Below are positions 22,090-32,239 of a stretch of DNA of 64,000 nt, one piece after another. How positions within the stretch are numbered: the stretch's first letter is position 1; each line of letters begins with the position of its first letter. The stretch is from Pyrocephalus nanus. Taxonomy: Eukaryota > Chordata > Aves > Passeriformes > Tyrannidae. The DNA is taken from contig CM076263.1 of assembly GCA_038380795.1 (NCBI GenBank), forward strand, positions 9,414,709-9,478,708. Direction: 5' to 3'. The translations under genes and the position numbers were made by a program. The notes under the pieces were generated by a model. That model was not told where the DNA came from, ran no database searches, and was given only the letters and a program-made list of their open reading frames with translations.

Positions 22090-23926
22090 GATGACAATTG
22101 ACCAATTCTTTCCACCTCTCTGGGGGATGTTCCCCTTCTCACTTTCAAGATGAGCAGGAGGGGAACTTGGCTATTTACAGCCTCAGAAACTCCCAAGCCA
22201 AACACTGTGGGGCAGATGTGCTTTATCTGCCCCTTCCAGCAGCACCTGGGGCAGGCAGGACCCCTGCCTGGGGAACATGCTGCTGGGCTGTGGAGCAGAG
22301 TGGGGCATCCAGGACTGGAGGGCAGGAAGCCCATATTGCCAGGGTGCATCCGTCTCCAAGGGAAGAGGCTGGGGTGGGCGATGCTGGGCGGCACTGGTGC
22401 TGCAGGGGCAGTGTGTGCAGCAATCAGTGTCCCCTGTTCTCCGAGTCCTGGGCACGCCACTTCCAGCCAGTGCTGCAGGCTTCCCACATGCTGCAGTGAG
22501 GCCCTCGTTCTCCAGGAGGGATCCTCCTGCTTCAGTACGTGGGTCACCATTAGGTGACAGTGAATGCAGACATGCCGTGGCTTGTGGTGCTTGGCAAGAG
22601 GGCCACTGTCTCCTGCCCTAACCTCCCACCATCTTCACCAGTTTGTGCACACACTCCAAGGGGCTGACTCCAGAATCTCTTTGCCCCATCCAGGGAGAGA
22701 AAGTGGTTGACTCTGCTGATGTAGGGCAGGTAGATGTCAGGACAGTAGTTCTGCTGTGCAACTTGCTGGAGGGCTGATAGGTGGCCTAGCCCTTCTGCTA
22801 GAAGAGGAGGGACACCATGTAGTGGCTGGCCTGTGCCAGGAAGCTGGGCAAGCAGCTTGCCAGGGCACCTCGCATCGTCCAGATGCACACACCAGCCAGC
22901 TGGAGCATCCCCCTGTGGCCAAGGCATGGAGAGGGGTCAGGAGCATGGTCTACAAGCGAGGTGGCTGGGGGCCAGCGGGTGCCACAGCGCCAGTGAGCAA
23001 CAACATCACAGTCCAGACATCATCTGGCAGGGGAGAAGCATGGGTGAGCAGTGCTGGGAAAACTCATTGTCCCTCCTCCCACACCAGCTGTGCACCCTGG
23101 GTCAGAGAGAGCAGCATGCTGTGGGGGCACCCTGGCCTTGTGATGCAGTGGGCAGGGAGCTGGAGCCTGTGGGGGCTGCCAGGAGTGGAGCCAGCCCTAG
23201 TGGGGAGGGTGCTCCCACCGCTGCACACAAAACATCATCTGTGCTCCCAAGCAGGAGCGGAAAGCAGCTGGCTGCTGGCCAGCAGCTCCTGCCCCACACC
23301 TCACAGCTGCCTGCAAATAGCTCTGACCAGGATTTCTCTCTTTGGGACCCGTCAGGGTGGGCAAAGATAGGAGACAGGTGGCATATCCCTGAGCTCTGCC
23401 ACTTGCATCAGTGAGGTTGCAATGGGAGGGCACATTTGAACTGTGGTTGCCTACACTCCCCCCTTACCTCACTGTGTTCCCCATCATTCCACTGATTACC
23501 CTGCTGTGCTTCCTGCCGTCCCACTGAGCTCCCCATGCTGTCATCCCTAGCACTGCACTGAAATCCCTGTCACCCTGGCTTGCTCCCTGCCATCCTGCCG
23601 TGCTCCCCACTTGAGGTTACAGCCTGCTTCCTCCAGCCCTGGGACACCAAGCCCCATTCCCTCAGCCCCAGGGTGCTGGGGCAGTGAGACAGGCTGTCCC
23701 TGCCAGGAGGTGAAGGGCAGTGAGGGGTGCTCTGGGATGGGGTGCAGTGGGGGGCTGGCTGCAGGGGAGGGTGGTTTTGCAGCAGGGCCTGTGGGGGGTG
23801 TTCTGGGGGCTGCAGGTCAGGAGTGCGTAGGATGGCATCAGAGGTGCAGGTGGGAGACAGTGGGGTGTGGTGCTGGGATCCCAGAGGATTAGATGAGTGT
23901 GCAGGGAGGGGTGCAGGGAGGGGTGC
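22090..23926. other. Unassigned region
   Basis: No gene recognised. A minus-strand stretch at 22620-22910 reads as plausible protein in two frames (for example YCPDIYLPYISRVNHFLSL), but with no clean splice sites or known family. From about 23500 the sequence is simple, with G-rich GTGCAGGGAGGG units leading into the retrovirus. Confidence 0.35.
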
Positions 23927-24003
23927 TCTGGGAGAGCATACACCTCCAGAGAATGGTTTAACACCCAAGACCTGTAGGTGCCCCCCTCCAAATCAGCTGT
24001 CGT
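23927..24003 (+). repeat. 5' LTR remnant (U5 end)
   Basis: It matches the last 77 bases of the 3' LTR except for two C-to-T differences, one at a CpG. The rest of the LTR, including the promoter, is deleted. Confidence 0.8.
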
Positions 24004-24006
24004 AAA

Positions 24007-24024
24007 TGGTGCCCCGTGGTGAGG
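24007..24024 (+). other. Candidate primer-binding site
   Basis: TGGTGCCCCGTGGTGAGG follows the U5 end by three bases, the right place and the right TGG start. It resembles the tRNA-Trp complement used by alpharetroviruses with one base missing, but the tRNA cannot be fixed without a comparison. Confidence 0.5.
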
Positions 24025-24241
24025 CTACGACGGACTGAAGTCTTCTGTGAAGATTTGAGCAGTTACTAAGCGCAGAAAGGGGAGATTTCTGCGTCGACGA
24101 CGGCCCGGTGTTAAGCAGTTCGAAGTGTTAGCAGAGTGAGTTACATCACCACGACTCAGCCTTCGGGACAGCAGCCTGTTTGAACACTTCTCAACCCACC
24201 TGAGGACTCACAGGTGGGAGCAACACTGGCAAGTTCCCTTA

Positions 24242-24243
<2 letters not shown>

Positions 24244-24273
<30 letters not shown>
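24244..24273 (+). repeat. A30 tract just before gag
   Basis: Thirty consecutive A residues end seven bases before the gag start codon. Retroviral leaders do not normally carry such a run. Confidence 0.9.
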
Positions 24274-24275
<2 letters not shown>

Positions 24276-24279
24276 AAAA

Positions 24280-26364
24280 ATGGGGATTCCTCTCTCTAAA
24301 ACTGAAAAACAGAATTATAAGAATTTGAAACACATATTAAGTTCCAACGGTAAATCGGCTAACAAAACAGCTTTAAAATATCTTTCTAAGTTTATGGTTA
24401 AAAATGATTACAAATTACCTTTTTGCCGTACGAGTAAAAATTGGGATTTATTAGGAAGACAGATCTGGCTGGCTGCTAACACAAATGATAAAGCAGCAAT
24501 TCATGCCAACATAGCCTGGACTCATGTTTTGGCTATTACTTGAAATGCAAGAGAAAAGTTCCACGCAGCAGCCCCCACCGTGGTCCGCGCCGGTGGTCCC
24601 CCCCCCCAGCCCTCTGTGCATGTCGAAACCAGCGCGGCGACCCCTTTCCCTACCAGCCCCGAGACAAGCCCTCCAGAAACACTAAACTTTTTTTCACCCG
24701 TCCCGGGCGCAGCGTGGCTGCCACAGACACTCAGAGCGGGAGAGAGGCGCTAAAAACGATCCAGCAGGCGTCCTTACAGTGACACCCCCCCAACCCGCTC
24801 GGCAGCCCCCGGTACGAGAGCAGCAGCTGCAGCATCTTCAGGCAGTCTCTCAGCCACAAGCCTGTCCTCGCTCGGCGCCGAGGACGGACAGACCTCCGTT
24901 TCCTCGTTCCAATTCTCCCCCACCCTGCACAACAAACAGCAGCAGACATCAGATGGTCCCTTCTTCACAGTGCCAGGATATGCGGCGACAACAGCAACTT
25001 ACAAACACCTCCACAACCAGACATCCAGCCCAGCGACCCTCCACGGAACCAGACAACATCTCCCTCAGCTCTCACAGCGCAGAACTACCTGTGACTGGCT
25101 CAGCAGAACTGGATTCATCAAACAGTGCTCCAATTACAAACAATTCCCTAACACCATTTAACAATTTTTCTCCCGATAACCCATTTTCAAATATGTCAAA
25201 TAATTTTAACAATTCTGTTTCTCCCAATAACCCATTTCCTTTTTCCATAGGAACAAGCAATGCCAATACTTATGGTGATACCAATAATATAGCTAGAAAT
25301 GTTAATGATTTAATGCATTGCAAGCATATCCAGTGTTTTATACTCCAGGCGGACCCCCTGTATGGGATCCCTTAGCCATACCTTTTCTCAAGGATGCAAA
25401 AAAGGCAGTAACAACCAATGGTTTAAATTCAGCATATGCAATGGAAGTTCTCTCATCCTTATTCTCAGCTTTTGTACTAACCCCAAATGATTTAAAAGAT
25501 ATAAGATCTTTGCTAAATAAGGTGCAAGTAATATTGTTTTTAGATGAATGGAAAGCCTTAATTCGAAAATATGCACATGATACCTGCACAACAATACGTA
25601 GACCCATAGAAAGAACAATAGAAATGCTGTTTGGTGAGGGTCCATATGCTTCAAATACAGAACAGGCCAAAATTCCAAAACAAGACTTAATTGCTACTAG
25701 GAATATGGCATTACAAGCATTACAGTCAATACCTGATGCCTCTCAAACAACTCCACCTTTCCATAATATAATTAAAAAACCAGAAGAAGCGTTTATAGAC
25801 TTTGCTGAGCGATTAAAAGAAGCTATTGAAAAACAAGTTAAAGTGAAAGAAGCACAAGATGCCCTATTCTTGAAGCTAGCTGTCTCCAATGCAAATGCAC
25901 AATGCCAACAGGTGCTTCGAAATCTTCATGACCCGACCCCCATGGATATGGTAAAGGCTTGCAAAGATATTGGCCCTAATGACAATCTAACAAATACTCT
26001 AGTCCAAGCTCGGGTGTCCATGTCTAACCAATTATCTGAAGCAAACATGCAGTTAGGCAACCAAATTGCAGAAGCAAGCCAGCAAATGGCAGAAAAGGTG
26101 TCTGAGGCTTTGGCAGCAGCGTTAGACCACTCCAGAGTGATATGCCACTATTGCAAGCCTCAAGGTCATCTAAAAGCTAACTGCCCAAAATTAAAAAACC
26201 CCAATCCTCAAAAAGTTACACGCCCAGGTATTTGCCCCAGATGTCAAAAAGGGCCACGTTGGTCTGCAGACTGTAGATCCTTATTTGACAAAAAGGGAAA
26301 GCCACTCTCACCCAGGCCTGTTCCCAAAACACAGAATTCGGGAAACGCAATAACCAGTGCTTAG
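24280..26364 (+). pseudogene. gag: Retroviral gag (broken)
   Basis: The ATG at 24280 gives a MGIPLSK start with Gly2, fit for N-myristoylation, and a matrix-like helix-rich segment. A TGA at 24541 interrupts it, and the Pro/Gln- and Asn-rich middle shifts frame at least twice before capsid resumes in the starting frame near 25318. The capsid part carries a major-homology-region-like stretch around 25780-25830. Two zinc knuckles follow. The first (26143-26184) is CX2CX4HX4C and complete. In the second (26233-26274) the histidine position is Arg (CGT at 26257). The frame ends at 26364. It would have formed the virion core; now dead. Confidence 0.88.
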
Positions 26365-26443
26365 AGCAGCGCGAGGACATAAAATGCTCTTTTCAACAAT
26401 CTAATCTACCCCTCTCGGACAATTCCTCACAAAAACCCCAAAC

Positions 26444-27106
26444 AGGTGCTTTTAAATTGGAGCTAGCAACTTCAAATCCTCAAACCTTAGAACATACAGA
26501 GTATCACACTGTGTTATTGGCTTCTACTTCTACCAGGTCTCAAATTGTAAAGGTAAATGTGTTATCACAGGAACAGAATCTGCCACTGCATTAGGTATTA
26601 CTGTGTTACCCATGGTTATTAGTCTTCAAGATCCTAAAGTTGTGTCTGTTGTAATCAAACCTAACTTTGTACCCACAGTGATTAATCCAGAAGATCAAAT
26701 AGCACAAGTCATACCTATGGAGGAACAGACCCAAAATGAACAGGGAATTCTTATTAATTGGGCTCAAAAGGTTACTGCTGACAGACCTATACTAGAATGT
26801 TCTCTTCTCTCTCCTAATTCAGGCCAACAGAAATCCATGTCTGGCTTACTAGACACAGGGGCAGACGTCACAATTATCTCTACCAAAGATTGGCCCAGCA
26901 CCTGGGGTACAACAAGGCCAGCTGTCGACATACAGGGAGTAGGAGGGTCCAAAATTCCTCTCCAGAGCATTTTACCACTTCTGGTCCAAGGCCCACAGGG
27001 TAAGGTAGCATCATCTAAGCCTTTTATATTGGACATCCCACTCACTCTGTGGGGCAGAGATGTAATAACACAGTGGGAAATTATCTTATCCATTCCAAAT
27101 TTGTGA
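26444..27106 (+). pseudogene. pro: Retroviral dUTPase-like segment and aspartic protease
   Basis: The protease has an intact DTGAD active-site motif at 26852-26866 and a G-patch-like end near LWGRDV at about 27047. Upstream, a segment ending in PEDQIAQVIPM resembles the C-terminal half of a dUTPase, the usual partner in betaretroviral pro. Its 5' part (before 26603) is interrupted by a stop. The frame differs from gag, as expected for frameshift expression. Confidence 0.75.
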
Positions 27107-29781
27107 TGAGGGCCACTGGTTGGCCGCAAGCACCACCTCTCATGTGGACATCAAACACACCAGTGTGGATAAACCAGTGGCCCCTCAGAGGAGAGAAATT
27201 GCGGCAAATTCATAATTTGGCAAAAGAACAATTAGACAAAAAGAGGTTAGTCCCCACAAACACTCCATGGAACTTTCCTATTTTCACAATCAAAAAATCA
27301 TCTGGAAAATGGAGGTTACTGCATGATTTAAGAGAAGCCAACAATATCATAGAGCCGAGGGGAGCCCTCCAAACTGGGCTACCCTCTCCTGCCATGCTCC
27401 CAGCAGAATGGCCGATTATTATCTTAGATATTAAAGACTGTTTTTTTAATATCTACCTCCATCCTAATGATACACACAGATTTGCATTTTCCATTCTAGC
27501 TATTAATGCAGCTGAAACCTCCAAACATCTAAGTTGGTTAACTTTACCTCAGGGGATGAAAAATAGTCCCACAATATGTCAATCTGTAGTGTCCAATATA
27601 ATTGAGCCAGTTCGATCTCAATTTCCTGAAGCTATCATATTCCATTACATGGATGACATACTAGTTGCAGCCCCTAATACTGACAAATTGACATTAGTAC
27701 ATGAGTCTGTGAAAAAAACTCTGAGTAATCATGGGTTAGTAATAGCTCCAGAAAAAGAACAAAAAATTTCCCCGTGGAAGTACCTTGGCCTGCTAATAGA
27801 TGAGAGAACATTTAAACCCCAAGCAGTAACCTTGTCCACCAAAATAAAAACACTAAACGATCTGCAATCTCTTTTGGGAAATATCAGTTGGATACGATCC
27901 TATTTTGGTTTCTCAACAGATTTTTTAGCTCCTTTGTTTCAGCTCCTTAAGGGAGAAGCAGCACTTACTTCTCCTTGGCACCTGACACCAGAAGCAGAAA
28001 ATATTATTGAAGTGATTAATCAAAAAATTTCAGAGCAACAGGCAAACAGGAAAGTAGAAGGACTTCATACTGCATTGTTAATTTTTTGTGGACCAAAACA
28101 GCCTTTTGCTGTAATAGGACAATTGGACTCAAAAAACCAAAAAATTTCTTTTGTGGGAATGGGTATTTCTCAGTCACCAGTTTTCAAAAACAATTGTTAC
28201 CTTACCTGAAATGCTTGCAAAAGTCTGTCACAAAGGTAAACTCCGAATGTTAGAACTGTCAGGGAAGGACCCAGATTTTCTTTATGTTCCACTGTCTAAA
28301 TCTCAATTGCGCTATTATGATTTACATCTGTTTGATTTTCAACTGGTTATGTCAGATTTTACAGGCAAACTAATAACCCATTTACCAGCAATTCCTTTTC
28401 AGCAGTTTCTTTTTATCTCCCAACCCAGACTGAGAAATAACTTTTCTACTAGCCCTTTGAAGAAAGCTGTGACTGTGTTTACAGATGGATCTGGGAAATC
28501 TAGCAGTGCAGTAGTAGCGTGGTTTGAAAAAGGAGATTGGAAAACAGATGTTCATCAAGTAGAAGGTTCATCTCAGATTGCTGAACTCTCAGCCGTGGTA
28601 AGAGCATTCCAGCTTTTTCAACAGCCTCTGAATTTGATATCCAACTCTGCTTATGTTGTAGGGATTGTAAATCGCATAGAAAATAGCTACTTAAAGGAAT
28701 TGAACAATCAAAAGTTGTTTACACTGTTTAAAACATTGTTACTTTTAATCCAACAGAGGAAACATTCTTTCTATATCACTCACATTAGATCACATACATG
28801 CCTCCCAGGCCCACTCACAGAAGGGAACGCTGTGGCAGACAAAGCAGCAAATTCAGCTTTTCCAGTTAACTCAGTACCTACACCTAACAATTTTGAGAAA
28901 GCAAAAATTTCTCAAAACTTTTTCCACCAAAATTCTAAATCACTGCAAAAAATGTTTCAATTATCTCTCTCTCAAGCCAAGGCCATTGTGTCTGCATGTC
29001 CAGATTGCCAGTTGGTAACTCCAGTGAGATCTGAAGGAGTTAACCCAAGAGGCCTCAGCCCCTTAGATCTCTGGCAATCAGACCTTACACATGTGCCACG
29101 ATTCGGCAGATTGAAATATGTACATGTATCAGTGGACACCTGCTCAGGACTCATTGTTGCCACTGCACACAGAGGAGAAAAAGCTAAAGATGTTAAGAGA
29201 CACTTTTCCTCAGCATTCGCCATAATGGGCATTCCAAAACAAATCAAAACTGATAATGGCCCAGCTTACATTTCTGCTTCCCTTAAAGCATTTTTCAACA
29301 TGTGGGGAATAGTCCACACCACTGGCATTCCTCACTCTCCACAGGGCCAAGGTATAATAGAGAGATCTCACAAATCTTTAAAAGATATGCTGAAAAAAAC
29401 CAAGAAAAAACAACTGTAGGTCTCTCTCCTTCAGAATGTTTAAACAGGGCATTGTATGTCCTCAATTTTTTAAATAGACTGCAGGAGGATGTTTCGCCTG
29501 TTGGACATCATTTTGGAGCTGGAAAATTAAAAACGGGGGAAGCAAAGGTAAAATACAAGGATATCCTGACAGGAGAATGGCTCGGTCCTGTCCCCCTAAT
29601 TGTCTGGGGAAGAGGGCATGCTTGCGTCTCCACAGGAGCAGGTCCACGATGGATACCGTCCAGACTAGTAAGGATCCACCAAGAAGTTTCCCTCCCAGCT
29701 CAACCAGCAGCAGATCCAGCACCAACGGACTCAGCACCAGCTACAGGAAGCGATCCCCCAACAGCATCACCTTCGGGATGA
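27049..29781 (+). pseudogene. pol: Retroviral pol: RT, RNase H, integrase (frameshifted)
   Basis: RT occupies 27049-28209 with LPQG and an intact YMDD at 27646-27657. The frame then shifts near 28205. RNase H follows with TDGSG, AEL and the last Asp (AVAD), but the third catalytic Asp is Asn (AAC at 28643). Integrase keeps all three acidic residues: Asp 29081, Asp 29252, Glu 29360. In its zinc finger the CPDC pair is present but the histidine side is doubtful. A second frameshift near 29395-29420 separates the C-terminal DNA-binding part (GPVPL, WGRG, RWIPSRLV), which ends near 29690. The enzyme is dead by frameshift and by the RNase H change. Confidence 0.88.
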
Positions 29782-29799
29782 TCCTGTTTCTTGTGTGCA

Positions 29800-30254
29800 G
29801 CATAACACCAACTAATCAGAAAGACTTAATGTCAGGAATCCTTCTGATCATTCTCAGTCTATCCAGGCCCAGATCAATAAGCTTAAGTCCTTAGTTCATG
29901 ACATCAGTCAGGTTGATAATTTGACTTTTGATAGTTTTGGTTTTTTTTGTTTTTTTTTTTTTTTTCAGCTGGCTACCCTTTAAAGGTTTTTCTTCCACTG
30001 TTAAGAAAATTATTGTAGTTATAGTACTTTTCGTAGTGTTTCTCTTTATGTGTGTTTTTCCAGGTATGCTCAGTTGTGGCAGAACCTTTCAATCGTTAAA
30101 GGCATTTCTGGTTGTAGAAAACAAAAAAGGAGGAAATGTGGCAATGGATTTGCCCTATATAGAATGGAAGAAGTCCCATCAAAGATGGACTGATAAAGGA
30201 AAAGAAGAAAACAGCTCAAATGTTATAGAAACAGAAGTTTTTAATATTGTTTAG
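29800..30254 (+). pseudogene. env: env remnant: end of the transmembrane subunit
   Basis: Only the last part of env remains: a short heptad-like stretch near 29850-29925, a T-rich interruption, then a hydrophobic membrane anchor (30000-30070) and a charged cytoplasmic tail ending at 30252-30254. The tail overlaps the 3' LTR, as in several betaretroviruses. The surface subunit and fusion region are deleted. Assignment rests on position and topology, not on a named match. Confidence 0.65.
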
Positions 30255-30631
30255 ATAGATCTTAAGATGACTTTTCTGTATTTTGCAAAGTCACGTTGTC
30301 TCCTTCCCGACACCCCCCTGTACAGGACCCTTATGCAGGAATGTCCTGGGTCTTCTCATTGGCCTTTGTTTCACCTCTTTCTATTGGCTGTTAACTCTTT
30401 ACCTGGTTAGCTTTTTCTGTAGTACCTTGACCTTGTCATTGGTCCCTTTTTGATCCCCCTGAACGCTATATAAACCCCCTCCCCCAGTAAACGCTCTCTT
30501 TCGTCCGTTCCTCAACGTGGTCTGTGTCTCCATCTTACGGGCCTCGAGGGGCAGTCTGGGAGAGCATACACCTCCAGAGAATGGTTTAACACCCAAGACC
30601 TGCAGGTGCCCCCCTCCAAATCAGCCGTCGT
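30137..30631 (+). repeat. 3' LTR
   Basis: A polypurine tract (AAAAAAGGAGGAAA) ends at 30136 and TGTGG follows, the expected 3' LTR start. A TATATAAA box lies at 30467-30474 and an AGTAAA signal at 30486-30491. The U5 end is fixed by the repeat shared with the 5' remnant. About 495 bases. A terminal CA is not evident. Confidence 0.75.
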
Positions 30632-30639
30632 CGGGTGCA

Positions 30640-30995
30640 GGGAGCGGGGCAGAGGGAATGCTGAGGGGAGTACAGTGAGAGTTCAGTGAGAGGTGCAGTG
30701 AGGGGTGCAAGGAGTGCAAAGGGGATGCAGTGGTGGGTGTAGGGGTGCAGGGGGTGCAGTGAGAGGTGCAAGGAGTGCAGAGGAGGTGCAGTGGGAGGTT
30801 CAGGGGGTGCAGTGGGAGTCAGTGGGGGTGCAGGAGGTGCAGTGGGAGGTTCAGGGGGTGCAGTGGGAGTCAGTGGGGGTGCAGGAGGTGCAGTGGGAGG
30901 TTCAGGGGGTGCAGTGGGAGTCAGTGGGGGTGCAGGAGGTGCAGTGGGAGGTTCAGGGGGTGCAGTGGGGATGCAGGGGGTGCAGCGGGAGATGA
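30640..30995 (+). repeat. G-rich minisatellite with a 51-base period
   Basis: GTGCAGTGGGAG-type units. From 30788 a 51-base unit recurs at 30839, 30890 and 30941 almost without change. It is the host side of the retrovirus insertion. Confidence 0.92.
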
Positions 30996-31004
30996 GCTGT
31001 GAAC

Positions 31005-31430
31005 ACGCCGGAGAGCAGCAGGGTTACGGCACCCCCGTGAAGGGCGGGGCCTGGATGGAGTGACAGCTCGGCAGCCAATGGAAGGCCAGGAAGGGGAGGG
31101 GGCGGGACCAGGCCGAGGCACGTCAGCCAATCGCAGGGCCCGCGGTGGGTCAGAGGCGGGCGCGACCAATCAGGAGGTTTTGACCGGGAGGGGGCGCGGT
31201 TGGGGGGATTCCCCCGTGACGTCACTGGCGGGGATTCCCCTGCGGGGCGGCTCTGATGATGTCCCTGAGGGTCCGACATCAGGGTCCCGTCCCACCCAGG
31301 GCTGCGGCATCGCCACGGCCCGGGCTGTGCCCCGGAACGGAGGGGGGTCGCCCCTTAGTGCCCAGCGTGTGACCCTCCCCGCGCCCCTCTCGGGTCTGCG
31401 CCGCTCACCCTCCTCCCTGGTGCAGCAGGC
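31005..31430. promoter_or_regulatory. CpG-rich promoter with CCAAT boxes and a CRE
   Basis: Three CCAAT motifs (AGCCAATGG, AGCCAATCG, ACCAATCAG) and GC boxes precede a perfect TGACGTCA at 31217-31224, within CpG-rich DNA. This is a standard TATA-less promoter. No recognised coding exon follows on either strand. Confidence 0.6.
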
Positions 31431-32230
31431 TGCTGGGCAGGACTGCACTGCGCCCTCCGCTTAATTCTCTGCCCACAAAACATCCCATGCCCTACGGTTT
31501 GGGGTGTCTGCCCTGCTCCCCGCCTCAGCTTGGGCTCCGGGGGGTATCAGAGAGGCAGTGGGGCAAGGCTGAATCCCACTCTCTTTCCAGCGACCCCCCC
31601 AGTCCTGGGATGCAGTGAAGGTGGGGATTTCGTCAAGGTTAACTGGGGCTGGCACAAGGTGAAGCAGCTGTCGAAGGGTCTGAGATAGCACAGCCTTTCC
31701 TGGGGCTGTCCATCTGAAAGAAGCCCTGTGCCTGATGAGACTCTCCTGCTCCAGACACATGCAGTGTGTTTTGCCACTTGCAGGGCTGGAGTGACAGCCA
31801 GAAGAACAAGAAAAGCCTGGAGAGAGGAAGGTGGACTCCTTCTGGGGCATGCAAGGTCTTCTCCAGGCTGGAAACAGAGGTGGAAGCAGCAGCAGGTCTG
31901 AGCAGGATTTCAGTGCTACTGTCTGGTGGCCTAGGAACTGTGAGGGTTCTGCTTTAGGCAGCCTAGGCATAGAGCTCCTTCCCCCTCCATTCTACACAGC
32001 AGCTTGCAACAAGACAGCTGCACTTCCACAGCCATGAGACCCCCAGGTCAGCCAGAGCAGACCCCCAGGGGTAGCAGAGGCCTGGGAGAGGATTTTTCCC
32101 CAGTTCTATGCCACTCTGCAACAACCCAAAGCTTCACCGCTCTCCTGATCCCCTCCTTCCTGCATGGCCTGCCCCAGCCCAGAGCCTATGTATAATATTT
32201 GGAAGAATTGAAATAAAGTTGTTGCTTAAC
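31431..32230 (+). ncRNA. Possible unidentified transcript
   Basis: Downstream of the CpG promoter, sequence with several plausible splice sites ends in AATAAA at 32212-32217. Short open pieces (for example GWSDSQKNKKSLERGR near 31787) match nothing I know. It could be a non-coding RNA or a fast-evolving gene. Inference only. Confidence 0.3.
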
Positions 32231-32239
32231 AGTGGCAGC

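Larger units (their letters stand above)
23927..30631 (+). mobile_element. Endogenous retrovirus, class II (betaretrovirus-like), defective
   Basis: A 6.7 kb provirus in plus orientation with the order partial 5' LTR, primer site, gag, dUTPase-like/protease, RT-RNase H-integrase, env remnant, 3' LTR. The 77 bases at 23927-24003 recur at 30555-30631 with two differences, both T in the 5' copy against C in the 3' copy, and mark the U5 ends. U3 and most of R are missing from the 5' LTR. Gag has a myristoylation start and two zinc knuckles, and the protease precedes RT in a separate frame, as in betaretroviruses. Frameshifts, a stop in the matrix region and loss of nearly all of env show it cannot replicate. 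Host DNA on both sides is GTGCAGGGAG minisatellite, so no target duplication can be called safely. Confidence 0.9.
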
